This document shows positions 35,001-44,325 of a stretch of DNA of 64,000 nucleotides, piece by piece; within the stretch, counting starts at the first letter, position 1; every line of letters begins with the position of its first letter. This DNA comes from JAGOPY01 sp964619555 (lineage in GTDB: Bacteria > Bacteroidota > Bacteroidia > Bacteroidales > JAGOPY01). Location: assembly GCA_964619555.1 (NCBI GenBank), contig CAZUDV010000012.1:69090-133089 (forward strand), given 5' to 3'. The notes beneath the pieces were generated by a model. The model was given only the letters and a program-made list of their open reading frames with translations, had not been told where the DNA came from and made no database searches. The position numbers and the translations under genes are program-made.

Positions 35001-36089
35001 TTACCCCTGGTAGCGGTAAGCGATGGAATTGATGTTCATCCCGGCGCCAACAGAGGCGAACAGGATCAGGTCCCCTTTCTGTAGGTTGTGGAACTTCTCT
35101 TCTCCTTCCCCTTTTCTTACCTGGTCGAATAAGGTGGGTACCGTTGCAACGGAACTGTTCCCGAGTTTATGGATGTTCATTGGGGTGATGCCGGCCGGTA
35201 CTTCCCTGATCTTATACATGCGGTAGAAACGCTTGATGATCTCATCATCCATTTTCTCATTGGCCTGGTGGATGAAAATTTTCCTGACATCCGTTATATC
35301 GGCGCCGGCCCTTTCCAGGCAAAGTTTCATAGCGTCGGGAACATGCGTCAGTGCGAACTCGTAGATTTTCCTGCCGTGCATTTTAATATAGCGGATATTT
35401 GGGTCGGAATTTTTATAATTGCTCCTTCCCAGGTACAGATAATAAGCTTCTTTCAGGGTATAAGAAGCGACGGATGACGACAGGATCCCCAGCCTGGATT
35501 CGCCTTCTTTCACTTCCACTATGCAGGCACCCGCACCATCGGCATAGATCATCGAATCCCGGTCATGCATATCCACCACCCTTGAAAGCGTTTCCGTTCC
35601 GATGACCAGGCATTTTTTCGCCAGACCTGACCGGATAAATGAATCGGCCTGGATCAGGCCCTGGATCCAGCCCGGACATCCAAACAATATATCATAGGCG
35701 ACACAATACGGATTTTCAATTTCCAGGTTATGTTTGATCCTTGATGCCAGGCTTGGGATCGTATCGGTCTGGATCGTGTTTTTCTTCACATCCCCAAAAT
35801 TCTGGGCAACAATGATCTGATCGATCTCTTCCTTATTGATGCCGGCATCCCGGATGGCAATGGCAGCCGCTTTTGCGCCGATATCGGAAGCTACCAGGTC
35901 GTCGGTAACGTAGCGGCGTTCCTGGATCCCGGTAATGGCCAGGAATTTTTCTGAGATTTCTTCATGAGGTGCATCAAATGCGACACCTTCATCGTTGTAA
36001 AATTTATTTCCTGAAAAATCTTCATTGGTTTTGATACCGGTCGGGACATAACTTCCCGTACCGGTGATCAGGACATTCTGATAGGGCAT
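35001..36089 (-). CDS. 3-oxoacyl-ACP synthase III (FabH)-like enzyme
   Basis: 362 residues of the thiolase superfamily, condensing an acyl-CoA or acyl-ACP with malonyl-ACP. Catalytic triad visible: Cys in FGCPGW, His in IFIHQAN and Asn in LGNSSVAT. The start NVLITGTGSYVP and the end FASVGAGMNINS are typical. It is longer than classical FabH (about 320), as in FabH-like enzymes that take unusual acyl chains. It follows dusB by 33 bp in a leftward pair; its specific pathway cannot be assigned. Confidence 0.9.
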   Translation of the reverse strand: MPYQNVLITGTGSYVPTGIKTNEDFSGNKFYNDEGVAFDAPHEEISEKFLAITGIQERRYVTDDLVASDIGAKAAAIAIRDAGINKEEIDQIIVAQNFGDVKKNTIQTDTIPSLASRIKHNLEIENPYCVAYDILFGCPGWIQGLIQADSFIRSGLAKKCLVIGTETLSRVVDMHDRDSMIYADGAGACIVEVKEGESRLGILSSSVASYTLKEAYYLYLGRSNYKNSDPNIRYIKMHGRKIYEFALTHVPDAMKLCLERAGADITDVRKIFIHQANEKMDDEIIKRFYRMYKIREVPAGITPMNIHKLGNSSVATVPTLFDQVRKGEGEEKFHNLQKGDLILFASVGAGMNINSIAYRYQG

Positions 36090-36122
36090 GCCGGTTTATA
36101 AATTGATTACTTCCGCGCAAAG

Positions 36123-37109
36123 TTAATCGGAATCTTTGTAAAATGATTCAATTTCGGTGAGTATTCCATTAACACATTCTGCTGTAATAGCTTCCATGAG
36201 CGCAATTTTAAAGTTTTTAAAGTTCGGGTAACCCTTGAAGTAATCAGCATAATGCTTTCTCATTTCGTTGACGGCCACCCGCTCGCCTTTCCAGTCCACC
36301 GATCGCTCGAAGTGGATCCGGCAGACCTTTACCCTTTCATGGATATCAGGAGGCGGCAGTAACTCGCCTGTGCTGAGGTAATGCTTGATATCTCTGAAGA
36401 TCCACGGATTGCCGTAACTTCCCCTGGCGATCATGAGCCCGTGGACCCCGTAATGATCCCTGCACTGCCTGGCTATTTCCGGAGAAAAAACATCCCCGTT
36501 GCCAAAGACCGGGATAGTCATCCGGGGATTTCTCACCACTTCTCCGACCAGTGTCCAGTCGGCCGGCTCACTGGAACGCGTGACCCGGGTACGCGCGTGA
36601 ATGGTGATGGCTTTGATACCCACATCCTGAAGCTTTTCAGCGATCTCAACAATGTCTTTCCGATGGTTGTCATATCCTAACCGGGTTTTCACCGTGACCG
36701 GCTTATTTACTGCCTTCACAACGGCTTCAGTCATCCGGACCATTTTCGGGATATCGTTCAGGATCCCGGAACCGGCGCCCCGGTCGGCTACTTTTTTGAC
36801 CGGACAGCCGAAATTGATGTCGATGATGTCAGGATTGGCCTCTTCTGCAAATCGGGCGGCTTTCACCATGGAGTCAATGTCATGCCCGTAGATCTGGATG
36901 CCAATAGGACGCTCGAATTCACTGAAATCCAATTTCTTGACACTTTTGGCTGCTTCCCTTATCAAACCTTCTGAGGATATAAATTCCGTATACGTGATAT
37001 CAGCTCCATACATTTTACAGACATAACGGAACGGCGGATCGCTGACATCCTCCATAGGAGCCAGCAAGATTGGAAATTCACCTGCTTCAACCGGACCGAT
37101 CCGTATCAT
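36123..37109 (-). CDS. dusB: tRNA-dihydrouridine synthase (DusB type)
   Basis: 328 residues. FMN-dependent reductase converting uridine to dihydrouridine in tRNA. Seen: LLAPMEDVSDPPFRYVCK at the start, INFGCPVKKVADRGAGSG with the catalytic Cys, TVKTRLGYD, IHARTR, and VFGNGDVFS near the FMN-binding end. The C-terminal helical RNA-binding domain follows (about 245-328). First gene of a two-gene leftward unit with the FabH-like gene. Confidence 0.95.
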   Translation of the reverse strand: MIRIGPVEAGEFPILLAPMEDVSDPPFRYVCKMYGADITYTEFISSEGLIREAAKSVKKLDFSEFERPIGIQIYGHDIDSMVKAARFAEEANPDIIDINFGCPVKKVADRGAGSGILNDIPKMVRMTEAVVKAVNKPVTVKTRLGYDNHRKDIVEIAEKLQDVGIKAITIHARTRVTRSSEPADWTLVGEVVRNPRMTIPVFGNGDVFSPEIARQCRDHYGVHGLMIARGSYGNPWIFRDIKHYLSTGELLPPPDIHERVKVCRIHFERSVDWKGERVAVNEMRKHYADYFKGYPNFKNFKIALMEAITAECVNGILTEIESFYKDSD

Positions 37110-37115
37110 AGTTAA

Positions 37116-37148
37116 ATTGTTCAGAGAGCAGCAAAATTACTACTTTTG
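37116..37148 (+). promoter_or_regulatory. ATTG-N21-TACTTTTG promoter
   Basis: ATTG (37116-37119) then 21 bp, then TACTTTTG (37141-37148), an exact -7 match. Only 12 bp separate it from the ATG at 37161, giving a leader of a few bases. Confidence 0.65.
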
Positions 37149-37160
37149 GGGCAATCTGAC

Positions 37161-38138
37161 ATGTCTATGTTGCGCGAGCCTCCATTTCGGTATTTTCCTC
37201 CTTATCTGAAGATCCTGGCCCTGATCCTGATCATGATCCTGTCTTTCCTGATAACCCTTGCAGTGGGAGTGGGCCTGTCACTGCCGTTATTCGGAAAGGA
37301 TCTACTGGAAAATGCCGGGGCATTCACCGATTATTCCAGTCCACGGACCGTGGCCATGCTGAAATTTCTTCAAATAGTGAATCAGTTCGGGGTTTTTATC
37401 ATTCCGGCCATCCTTTTTGTAGTACTTACTGATGACGATTTCCGGGGATATTTGAAGATCAATGGGCGGATAAGCAGGTTCAGCGTAATATTCGGATGCA
37501 TTTTACTGGTGGTTTCGCTCCCATTCATCGGCTGGCTGCTGGATTTCAACAACAATATTCATCTTCCGGCCTCTTTTTCCAGGCTGGAAAACTGGATGCG
37601 TACTTCGGAAGATAATGCCCGGAAATTGACCGAGGCCTTCCTGGCCACGTCTTCATGGACTGGATTAGGGATTAACCTTTTAATGGTAGGAGTGCTGGCA
37701 GCAATTGGTGAGGAATTGATCTTCAGAGGATTACTGGTAAAAATATTCCATGAATGGACCGGGAACATTCATCTGGCAGTTATTATTCCGGCCATTGTTT
37801 TCAGCGCCTTCCATCTCCAGTTCTATGGATTTTTCGGAAGGCTGCTGCTGGGTGTGATTTTGGGTTATCTTTTCGTATGGTCCGGTTCATTATGGGTGCC
37901 CGTTGCGGTGCATTTTTTTAACAATGCCATGGCGGTGGTCGTATCCTTCCTTGACAAGCGCGGGGTGATCAATACGGACCTTGAGAATTTCGGCACGTCC
38001 AGCGACCATTTAGTAATTGGCGGTAGTTTTATCCTGATGCTTTTCATCATGGTACTGATCTGTCTGCACGAGAAAAAATATTTCGACCGGGCACTAAAAA
38101 AAGATCCTGGCCGGCTTGGAGCGGACCAGGATCATTGA
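37161..38138 (+). CDS. CPBP-family intramembrane metalloprotease
   Basis: 325 residues with about eight membrane segments. The CPBP/CAAX-like motif is complete: EELIFRG (Glu-Glu and Arg), FSAFHLQF and HFFNNAMAV. Such proteases cleave within membranes or process prenylated or peptide substrates; the target is unknown. The TTG-started extension at 37146 overlaps the promoter, so the ATG is preferred. Its last codons contain a terminator used by the converging exb operon. Confidence 0.9.
   Translation: MSMLREPPFRYFPPYLKILALILIMILSFLITLAVGVGLSLPLFGKDLLENAGAFTDYSSPRTVAMLKFLQIVNQFGVFIIPAILFVVLTDDDFRGYLKINGRISRFSVIFGCILLVVSLPFIGWLLDFNNNIHLPASFSRLENWMRTSEDNARKLTEAFLATSSWTGLGINLLMVGVLAAIGEELIFRGLLVKIFHEWTGNIHLAVIIPAIVFSAFHLQFYGFFGRLLLGVILGYLFVWSGSLWVPVAVHFFNNAMAVVVSFLDKRGVINTDLENFGTSSDHLVIGGSFILMLFIMVLICLHEKKYFDRALKKDPGRLGADQDH
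38096..38133 (-). terminator. Intrinsic terminator of the exb operon, inside the CPBP gene end
   Basis: On the minus strand, GATCCTGG-N15-CCAGGATC (38103-38133) is followed by seven T residues (38096-38102). It ends the leftward exb operon 25 bp beyond the last exbD stop. It overlaps the coding end of the converging protease gene. Confidence 0.85.
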
Positions 38139-38157
38139 GGTTATGATGAACGCCTTT

Positions 38158-38625
38158 TTACCTGTGTACTTTAGCGATCTTTCTCGATGAGTAGTTGATC
38201 TTAAAAGCACCGCATTTTCGCAGTTCCTGCTTGATATCCGTTACGATGCCCATACGGGTGTCGCGGTCAGCCTTGATGGAAGTCGTCATCAGTTTACGGT
38301 CGGCTTCATCGCGGGCTTCTCTTTCCGTTGCGATGAAATCCTGGATATCATTGATCGTAGCGAACTGGTCGTTGAGCTGGATACGGGATTCTGTTCCATA
38401 CAGACTTTTGAGGGGTTGGCCCACATAGATGTAGCTTACCAAGGATTTTCTCTCCAGTTTCTGCACTTCTGTGGCTTCGGGAAGGCGTACCTTCACAATG
38501 AGTGAAGTTTCGCGCATGGAAGTGGAAACCATGAAGAAACACAGCAGGATAAATACGACATCGGGCAATGATGCTGTACTGATCTTTGGTATGCCTCCTG
38601 ATTTTTTTTGTTTAAATCGTCCCAT
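38158..38625 (-). CDS. ExbD/TolR family biopolymer transport protein (2)
   Basis: 155 residues: short basic N-terminus, one membrane segment (about 20-38; PDVVFILLCFFMVSTSM with the essential Asp before it), and a periplasmic ExbD domain. Couples the ExbB proton channel to TonB. Last gene of the leftward operon, 12 bp after the other exbD. Confidence 0.93.
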   Translation of the reverse strand: MGRFKQKKSGGIPKISTASLPDVVFILLCFFMVSTSMRETSLIVKVRLPEATEVQKLERKSLVSYIYVGQPLKSLYGTESRIQLNDQFATINDIQDFIATEREARDEADRKLMTTSIKADRDTRMGIVTDIKQELRKCGAFKINYSSRKIAKVHR

Positions 38626-38637
38626 GATACTACAACT

Positions 38638-39219
38638 TTATAGGGTTTTACCGATGTCCTCGGGTTCTGCTTCTGAAATGGCCATTGGTATAACGGTCTG
38701 GATGGCTTCCTGTTTGGCAGGGTCCACCAGTTTGTCGTATTTCACGCCAAATTTTTCAACGGACAATTCATCACGCAGTTCCTGGAAGGCCTTTGTCAGT
38801 TCATTCTGCACCTTGATGTAAATTTCGTATGAGGTTCCCCGGTCGTTTTTTAATGAAACGACACCTTTTGATACGAGGACCTCACCCAGAAAATCTACCT
38901 GTTTGGGTTCCTTTTCCGGGAGATCCGGGTCATTGGACGGATTCAGGAAGAAATTCTTGGTTTCATCTTTGAGGGTATTCAGATCGCCCGGTTTTCCTTC
39001 GACGAGCAGCATGTTAGCGCTGTTGATCAGGATTTCGAATACGTTTCGCTGGTTGATCTGCATGTCCTCATCGGGATTTTCAACAGGTGGCGGGAGTTTC
39101 CTGGTGATACCCGTGTCCACATCCATAGTTACGGTGACCAAGAAGAATATCAGGAGAAGGAAGGCGATATCGGCCATGGATCCCGCATTAATCTCCGGTG
39201 TTTCTCTTTTCATTTTCAT
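38638..39219 (-). CDS. ExbD/TolR family biopolymer transport protein (1)
   Basis: 193 residues: short N-terminus, membrane segment with MADIAFLLLIFFLVTVTMD (conserved Asp), and a longer periplasmic part than its neighbour. Paired ExbD proteins are common in Bacteroidota and both may join one ExbB motor. Starts 10 bp after the small membrane protein gene. Confidence 0.93.
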   Translation of the reverse strand: MKMKRETPEINAGSMADIAFLLLIFFLVTVTMDVDTGITRKLPPPVENPDEDMQINQRNVFEILINSANMLLVEGKPGDLNTLKDETKNFFLNPSNDPDLPEKEPKQVDFLGEVLVSKGVVSLKNDRGTSYEIYIKVQNELTKAFQELRDELSVEKFGVKYDKLVDPAKQEAIQTVIPMAISEAEPEDIGKTL

Positions 39220-39229
39220 AACTACGGTT

Positions 39230-39646
39230 TTATTTCATGAATTTGGACATGGAGGTATAGATAAAAACACCGATTGCTATGATGGCGATGATATAAGTCA
39301 TTAACAATCCTGCTCCTACAACGCGGACAGTCGTGGCGGTGATTTTATATTTCTCCAGGTCAGTTGGGGAAAGGGTATTTTTTGAAACAGCATAGGAGAT
39401 GATTGCGAGCACCACCATACCGATTACAATTGCCAGGATTTTGACTGAACCCTTTGGATTTTTAATGATCTGGTAAAGGGACAATCCGATTACGAGAGCT
39501 GCAGCAATGATTACCAGCAAATAACCCCAATAGATCAGCAGATTGGGATTACTGGGATTGAGATAAAACAGCACTCCGAAAATTGCTGAAAGAATCATCA
39601 ATCCATATAGCAGCCATTGAATGATTTTGAATTTCTTTTCAAGCAT
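39230..39646 (-). CDS. Small four-helix membrane protein in the exb operon
   Basis: 138 residues with about four hydrophobic helices (around 12-30, 36-55, 64-82 and 108-130). No named domain recognised. It lies between exbB (9 bp upstream) and the first exbD (10 bp downstream), so it is co-expressed with the motor and may be an accessory subunit (inference). Confidence 0.8.
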   Translation of the reverse strand: MLEKKFKIIQWLLYGLMILSAIFGVLFYLNPSNPNLLIYWGYLLVIIAAALVIGLSLYQIIKNPKGSVKILAIVIGMVVLAIISYAVSKNTLSPTDLEKYKITATTVRVVGAGLLMTYIIAIIAIGVFIYTSMSKFMK

Positions 39647-39655
39647 GGCAGTTGG

Positions 39656-40408
39656 TTATTTCTTGTATTTAGAAAGAATGTCGATAAAGGAAATGGAGCT
39701 GTCTTCCATGTCATTCACCAGGCTATCAACTTTGGATACCAGGTAATTGTAGAAGAGCTGGAGGATGATGGCAACGATCAGACCGAAGACGGTGGTCAGA
39801 AGGGCAACCTTGATACCTCCGGCGACGATGGTTGGGCTGATATCACCGGCAGCTTCGATAGCGTCGAATGCCTGGACCATCCCGATAACCGTTCCGAGGA
39901 ACCCGAGCATAGGGGCGGTGGCAATGAACAGGGAGATCCATGACAAACCGCTTTCCAGTCTTCCCATCAGCACTCCGCCATAAGACACGACTGATTTTTC
40001 GACCATTTCGAGGCCCTCATCATAACGGGTAAGGCCCTGGTAGAATATACTGGCAACCGGTCCACGGGTTTCGGTGCAGACATCTTTGGCTGCTTCGATC
40101 CCTTTTGCTTCCAGTGCCGATTCCAGCTTATTCAGCAATTTTTTGGTGTTGGTGCTGGAAAGGTTCAGGTATAAAGTCCTTTCAATTGAAATGGCCAGGC
40201 CAAAGATCAGACATATCAGGATAATGGCCATAAACCCGGCACCACCCTGGATGAAGTAATTTTTCAGCGCCTGATGGAATCCTCTTTCCCCCGAATCTGC
40301 CTGAACAGTCGTTGTGGTCTGAGCTCCCGGATCCTGGGCGTAAACTTCATTGTATACCCCGATGGTAAGCAGGGCAGCCAGCGATAAAAATGCGATTAAG
40401 CGTTTCAT
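39656..40408 (-). CDS. exbB: ExbB/TolQ/MotA family proton channel
   Basis: 250 residues. Signal-peptide-like N-terminus (KRLIAFLSLAALLTIG), a membrane helix around 60-80, and the MotA/ExbB core (about 110-235) with ISLFIATAPMLGFLGTVIGM and GGIKVALLTTVFGLIVAI. Forms the proton-conducting motor that energises TonB. First gene of the four-gene operon. No strong -7 box is seen in the 55 bp before it. Confidence 0.93.
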   Translation of the reverse strand: MKRLIAFLSLAALLTIGVYNEVYAQDPGAQTTTTVQADSGERGFHQALKNYFIQGGAGFMAIILICLIFGLAISIERTLYLNLSSTNTKKLLNKLESALEAKGIEAAKDVCTETRGPVASIFYQGLTRYDEGLEMVEKSVVSYGGVLMGRLESGLSWISLFIATAPMLGFLGTVIGMVQAFDAIEAAGDISPTIVAGGIKVALLTTVFGLIVAIILQLFYNYLVSKVDSLVNDMEDSSISFIDILSKYKK

Positions 40409-40463
40409 AGTTTAATTTATTGATTATTGAATTCTTTGTTTTGGTTTTAATTTTAACATTCTG

Positions 40464-40551
40464 CGGAGAGAATGGGATTCGAACCCATGAACCACTTTTG
40501 GCGGTTACACGCTCTCCAGGCGTGCGCCTTAGACCACTCGGCCATCTCTCC
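40464..40551 (-). tRNA. tRNA-Ser (GGA)
   Basis: 88-base cloverleaf on the minus strand. Acceptor stem GGAGAGA/TCTCTCC with discriminator G at 40464, anticodon stem CACGC/GCGTG with loop CTGGAGA (anticodon GGA, 40515-40517), long variable arm as expected for Ser, and T-arm GGTTCGAATCC. CCA is not encoded. Confidence 0.96.
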
Positions 40552-40695
40552 TTGATTTGGGTCCCAACTCTCCAAAATCGTGCGCTAAAGTAATAAAAAA
40601 ATATATTAAAAATTTCGCACTTTAAAATTTATAAGAAATCTAAGCTAGGTTTAGTGTTTCATTTTCAGAGAATTTGAAATGATAATTACCCTGGA

Positions 40696-41724
40696 TCAGG
40701 TACTTATTTCGCCCCTCAGGGATAGTTGCAGATAATTTTCCACTTCTTCTTTCGATAATCTGCTTCCAAGTAGGTACATCAATTTGGCCAGGGCGGATTC
40801 GGTCGTCATGTCATGCCCGCTGATCACCCCTATCCTGGCCATTTCTTCGCTGGTCTGGTATTTGCCCATCTCCACCGATCCGGCTTTGCATTGGGTGATG
40901 TTCAGGATGATCATTCCCCCGGAAACGGCATCTCTGAGCAAATCCAGGAACCACTTGTCCGTCATGGCATTGCCCGAGCCGTAAGTTTCCAGGATTAACG
41001 CTTTGAGCCCTTTAATTTCGAACTGGGCCCTGACCGCGGTTTCCGAAATGCCAGGGAAGAGTTTCAGAACAGATATGTTATTATCCAGTTCAGTATGAAC
41101 CCTGAGCTTTTTAAAGTTTGGCTTCAGGATCAGGTTGTGGTTGAATTTAATATGCACTCCCACTTCAGCCAGGGGCGGCAGGTTCCCGGAATGGAACGCA
41201 TCGAAATTCTCTGCGTTGTACTTGAAGGTCCTGTTCCCCCTGAGCAGCCTGTTTTCAAAATATACCCCAACTTCCGGGACCACCGGCGTATCATCGATCC
41301 TGGCAGAAGCAATTTCAATAGCTGCCGTGAGATTTTCGCGACCATCGCTTCTGACCATCCCTAAAGGCAACTGTGAACCGGTTAGGATGACCGGCTTGTT
41401 CAGGTTTTCCAGCATAAAACTCAGCGCCGATGCGGTATAAGCCATGGTATCCGATCCGTGAAGCACTACGAATCCGTCGTATTTTTCATAGTTCTGTCCG
41501 ATGACCTTAGCCATCTCCACCCAATGCCGGGGATTGATATTGGAGGAATCCAGCAAGGGATCAAAGGAGTAAAATTCCACCTGCTCGTCGAGCTGGTTCA
41601 GAATGGGAATATGCCGGAACAATTCATCGCTGTTCACGGGATGCAAGGTCCCGGTATCCTTGTCCCGGACCATTCCGATCGTGCCTCCGGTATTAATGAT
41701 GAGAATACTAACCCTGGTTACCAT
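40696..41724 (-). CDS. ansA: Type I L-asparaginase
   Basis: 342 residues, no signal peptide, so cytosolic. Converts asparagine to aspartate and ammonia. Catalytic motifs: INTGGTIGM with the first Thr, and VLHGSDTMAYTAS with the second Thr and Asp. The length fits type I enzymes. Starts 4 bp downstream of the tatD stop, so the two are co-transcribed. Confidence 0.93.
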   Translation of the reverse strand: MVTRVSILIINTGGTIGMVRDKDTGTLHPVNSDELFRHIPILNQLDEQVEFYSFDPLLDSSNINPRHWVEMAKVIGQNYEKYDGFVVLHGSDTMAYTASALSFMLENLNKPVILTGSQLPLGMVRSDGRENLTAAIEIASARIDDTPVVPEVGVYFENRLLRGNRTFKYNAENFDAFHSGNLPPLAEVGVHIKFNHNLILKPNFKKLRVHTELDNNISVLKLFPGISETAVRAQFEIKGLKALILETYGSGNAMTDKWFLDLLRDAVSGGMIILNITQCKAGSVEMGKYQTSEEMARIGVISGHDMTTESALAKLMYLLGSRLSKEEVENYLQLSLRGEIST

Positions 41725-41728
41725 ATTG

Positions 41729-42511
41729 TCAGCTTAATGTCTGGTTGATATTAAAAAACTCCATTGCATTCCTGGTGGTGACCTCAGCTACTTCTTCCGG
41801 GCTGATGTTTTTGACCTCCGCCAAAGCCACGGCGATGTCATAAATATAAGCACTTTCATTGCGTTTCCCCCTGTTTGGGGAAGGGGCCAGGAAAGGGGCA
41901 TCGGTTTCGAGCAGGATATGTTCCAGGCTGATGTCTTTCAGAACCTCCTTCAACCCGGAATTTTTATAGGTCAGCACCCCGCCGATACCCAGCTTGAATC
42001 CTAATTCCAGGATATGATGCGCCTGTGCCTTATCTCCCGTGAAACAATGAAATACACCCGTAAGCCCGGGTTCCCAGGTTTCTTCAAGAAGGTCGGATAT
42101 CTCCGGGAATGAATTCCTGGAATGGATCACCAGTGGAAGCTGATACTGCCTGGCCAACCGGGCCTGGGTACGGAATGCCTCCTGTTGCTGGGGAAAAAAT
42201 GTCCTGTCCCAGTAAAGGTCTATACCCATTTCCCCTATCGCGCAGAATTTGCCTTTCCCAAGCCAGTCAGAAATAATTTCAAGCTGGTCCTCAAAGTCTT
42301 CTTTTACGCTTGTCGGATGCAGCCCCATCATCGGAAAGCAATGGGAGGGATAAGCCCCCGCCAGTGAAAGCATCGGTGCTACACTATCCCGGTCAATATT
42401 CGGAAGAAAAAGGTACCTGACCCCTTTATCGATGGCCCGTTGTACCATTTCATCCCGGTCCTGGTCAAATTGTTCGAGGTACAGGTGTGCGTGGGTGTCT
42501 GTCAATATCAT
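41729..42511 (-). CDS. tatD: TatD-family metal-dependent hydrolase
   Basis: 260 residues of the TatD DNase/hydrolase family, TIM-barrel with metal ligands in DTHAHL (N-terminus), GEMGID, VIHSR, FHCFTG and LLETDAPFL. Probably a nuclease acting on DNA or a deacylase; family functions vary. Divergently transcribed from the GT9 gene, with about 55 bp between start codons. Confidence 0.94.
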   Translation of the reverse strand: MILTDTHAHLYLEQFDQDRDEMVQRAIDKGVRYLFLPNIDRDSVAPMLSLAGAYPSHCFPMMGLHPTSVKEDFEDQLEIISDWLGKGKFCAIGEMGIDLYWDRTFFPQQQEAFRTQARLARQYQLPLVIHSRNSFPEISDLLEETWEPGLTGVFHCFTGDKAQAHHILELGFKLGIGGVLTYKNSGLKEVLKDISLEHILLETDAPFLAPSPNRGKRNESAYIYDIAVALAEVKNISPEEVAEVTTRNAMEFFNINQTLS

Positions 42512-42545
42512 GCGGCAAAATTAGGCTAATTTGAACCTGAAGTTT

Positions 42546-42553
42546 TACATTTG
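42546..42553 (+). promoter_or_regulatory. -7 promoter element (TACATTTG)
   Basis: TACATTTG matches TAnnTTTG and lies 13 bp upstream of TTG 42567. If used, it excludes the upstream in-frame TTG at 42531 as start of the GT9 gene. Confidence 0.5.
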
Positions 42554-42566
42554 TAAAAAATCCCGG

Positions 42567-43583
42567 TTGAAGAAGATATTGATCATAAGGCTGAGCTCCA
42601 TTGGCGATATAGTGCTGACCTCCCCGGTCGTCCGGTGTATCAGGAAACAGGTGCCGGGCGCCGTTGTCCACTTCGCTGTGAAGAAGCAGTTTGTCCCGGT
42701 GGTATCCGGTAATCCTTATATCGATAAGATCCATTCGTTTGAAGGGGACCTGGGTTCATTCATCCGGGAGCTGAAAAAGGAAAAGTTCGATTATATAGTC
42801 GACCTGCACCAGAATCTGCGATCATGGCAGATCAGGCTGCGATTGATGGTCCCGTCCCGGGGATTCCGGAAACTGAATATCCGCAAGTGGTTGCTGACCA
42901 GGTACAAGATCAATAAGCTGCCAGGTATTCATATAGTGGACCGGTATTTTGGAGCTGCATCGGGCCTGAAGGTGAAGAATGACGGAAAAGGGCTGGATTA
43001 TTTCATCCCTCCTGAGGAGGAGATTGATATCAACACGCTTCCGAACGGATTTGAGAAAGGGTACGTGGCATTCGTAATCGGGGCGAAACATGCCACGAAA
43101 CGGTTACCTGTCCACAAAGTGGTAGCGGTATGCCGGTTGCTGAAAAAACACGTGGCTTTGCTGGGGGGAGAAGAGGACAGCGACAGGGCCAGTGAAGTTG
43201 TAAAGCAATGCTGGCCATCGGTTTTCTCCTATTGCGGGAAGCTGACGATAAACCAGTCGGCCAGCCTGGTACGGCAGGCTGATGCCGTGATAACGAACGA
43301 CACCGGGCTGATGCATATAGCAGCGGCATTTAAAAAGCGGATTGTATCAGTCTGGGGCAATACGGTGCCCGAATTTGGCATGGCCCCTTACCTCCCTGCC
43401 GGCAAAAAGCGGCATTCCCTCATCGTGGAGGTAAAAGGTCTTGACTGCCGTCCTTGCAGCAAGCTGGGATACGATGAATGCCCGCAAAAGCACTTCCGGT
43501 GCATGGAAGATATCCGGCCGTCGGATGTGGCAAGGAAAGCGAAAGCCGGAAAAGCGGGCCGTCAATCGTCTACATTCCCGTGA
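42567..43583 (+). CDS. Glycosyltransferase family 9 (heptosyltransferase-like)
   Basis: 338 residues. GT9 enzymes add heptose or related sugars to the lipopolysaccharide core. Landmarks: KKILIIRLSSIGDIVLTSP at the N-terminus, TNDTGLMHIAAAF with the conserved Asp, and the Cys-rich C-terminal segment DCRPCSKLGYDECPQKHFRC. No ATG is available near the conserved N-terminus, so TTG at 42567 is the likely start; TTG starts are uncommon. Its 3' end overlaps the converging MBL gene by 14 bp. Confidence 0.9.
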   Translation: MKKILIIRLSSIGDIVLTSPVVRCIRKQVPGAVVHFAVKKQFVPVVSGNPYIDKIHSFEGDLGSFIRELKKEKFDYIVDLHQNLRSWQIRLRLMVPSRGFRKLNIRKWLLTRYKINKLPGIHIVDRYFGAASGLKVKNDGKGLDYFIPPEEEIDINTLPNGFEKGYVAFVIGAKHATKRLPVHKVVAVCRLLKKHVALLGGEEDSDRASEVVKQCWPSVFSYCGKLTINQSASLVRQADAVITNDTGLMHIAAAFKKRIVSVWGNTVPEFGMAPYLPAGKKRHSLIVEVKGLDCRPCSKLGYDECPQKHFRCMEDIRPSDVARKAKAGKAGRQSSTFP

Positions 43584-44214
43584 GAAAAGGATTGGCGTAT
43601 GCTTCGAAACCGACCGTTGTTTCAGGCCCGTGGCCCGGGTATACTTTGTAATCGACCGGCAGGGTCAGGATCTTTTCCCGGATGTTTTTGATCAGCTTTT
43701 CGTAATTGCCCGTAGGCAGATCGGTCCTGCCTATGCTTTGAGAGAACAGGACATCCCCGGTTATAATGAACTTGCCGGAATGACTTATAAAACAAATACT
43801 TCCGTCAGCATGACCCGGCGTTTCGATCACATTCAATTCCGATTGGCCGAAACGGATAATGTCGCCTTCTTTAAGGGGGATTTCGGGGTCGATGGTCTCC
43901 AGCCGGTCAAACCCGTAGATATATCCTGTTTGTTCGGCATGCCGGATGAACAGGGCGCCATCGGTGTGAGCTTCCGGTTTGAGGCCATATTTCCTGCTGA
44001 CCGTTGCCAGGCCGGCAATGTGATCGATGTGGCAATGTGTATTCAGCAGCCTGACCGGTTTCAGGTCATTTCTCCTGATGAAATCATCCAGTTCCCCCAT
44101 TTCGGGTTCGGTATAGCAACCCGGGTCGATTATGATACATTCCCCGGTATCGTCCCATAAGACATAAGTGTTGACCTGGAAGGGATTAAAGACAAATCTT
44201 TCTATATTGAGCAT
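43570..44214 (-). CDS. MBL-fold metallohydrolase (glyoxalase II-like)
   Basis: 214 residues. Zinc-site motifs: NTHCHIDHIAG, TPGHADGS, ITGDVLF and YPGHGPETT. Such small enzymes hydrolyse thioesters or related substrates; exact substrate unknown. The ATG at 44214 gives the family-typical start (MLNIERFVFNPFQVNTYVL); an upstream in-frame ATG at 44250 would add an unrelated tail. Confidence 0.92.
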   Translation of the reverse strand: MLNIERFVFNPFQVNTYVLWDDTGECIIIDPGCYTEPEMGELDDFIRRNDLKPVRLLNTHCHIDHIAGLATVSRKYGLKPEAHTDGALFIRHAEQTGYIYGFDRLETIDPEIPLKEGDIIRFGQSELNVIETPGHADGSICFISHSGKFIITGDVLFSQSIGRTDLPTGNYEKLIKNIREKILTLPVDYKVYPGHGPETTVGFEAYANPFLTGM

Positions 44215-44325
44215 GGACCTGCAATAATTAAACGGCGGCAAAGTTAACAATTAACAGATAAAGCAAACTTTTAACCCGGCCGGATGTTTCTTAGGGGACA
44301 TGGCTGCCGGGCATCCGGGATTTCG

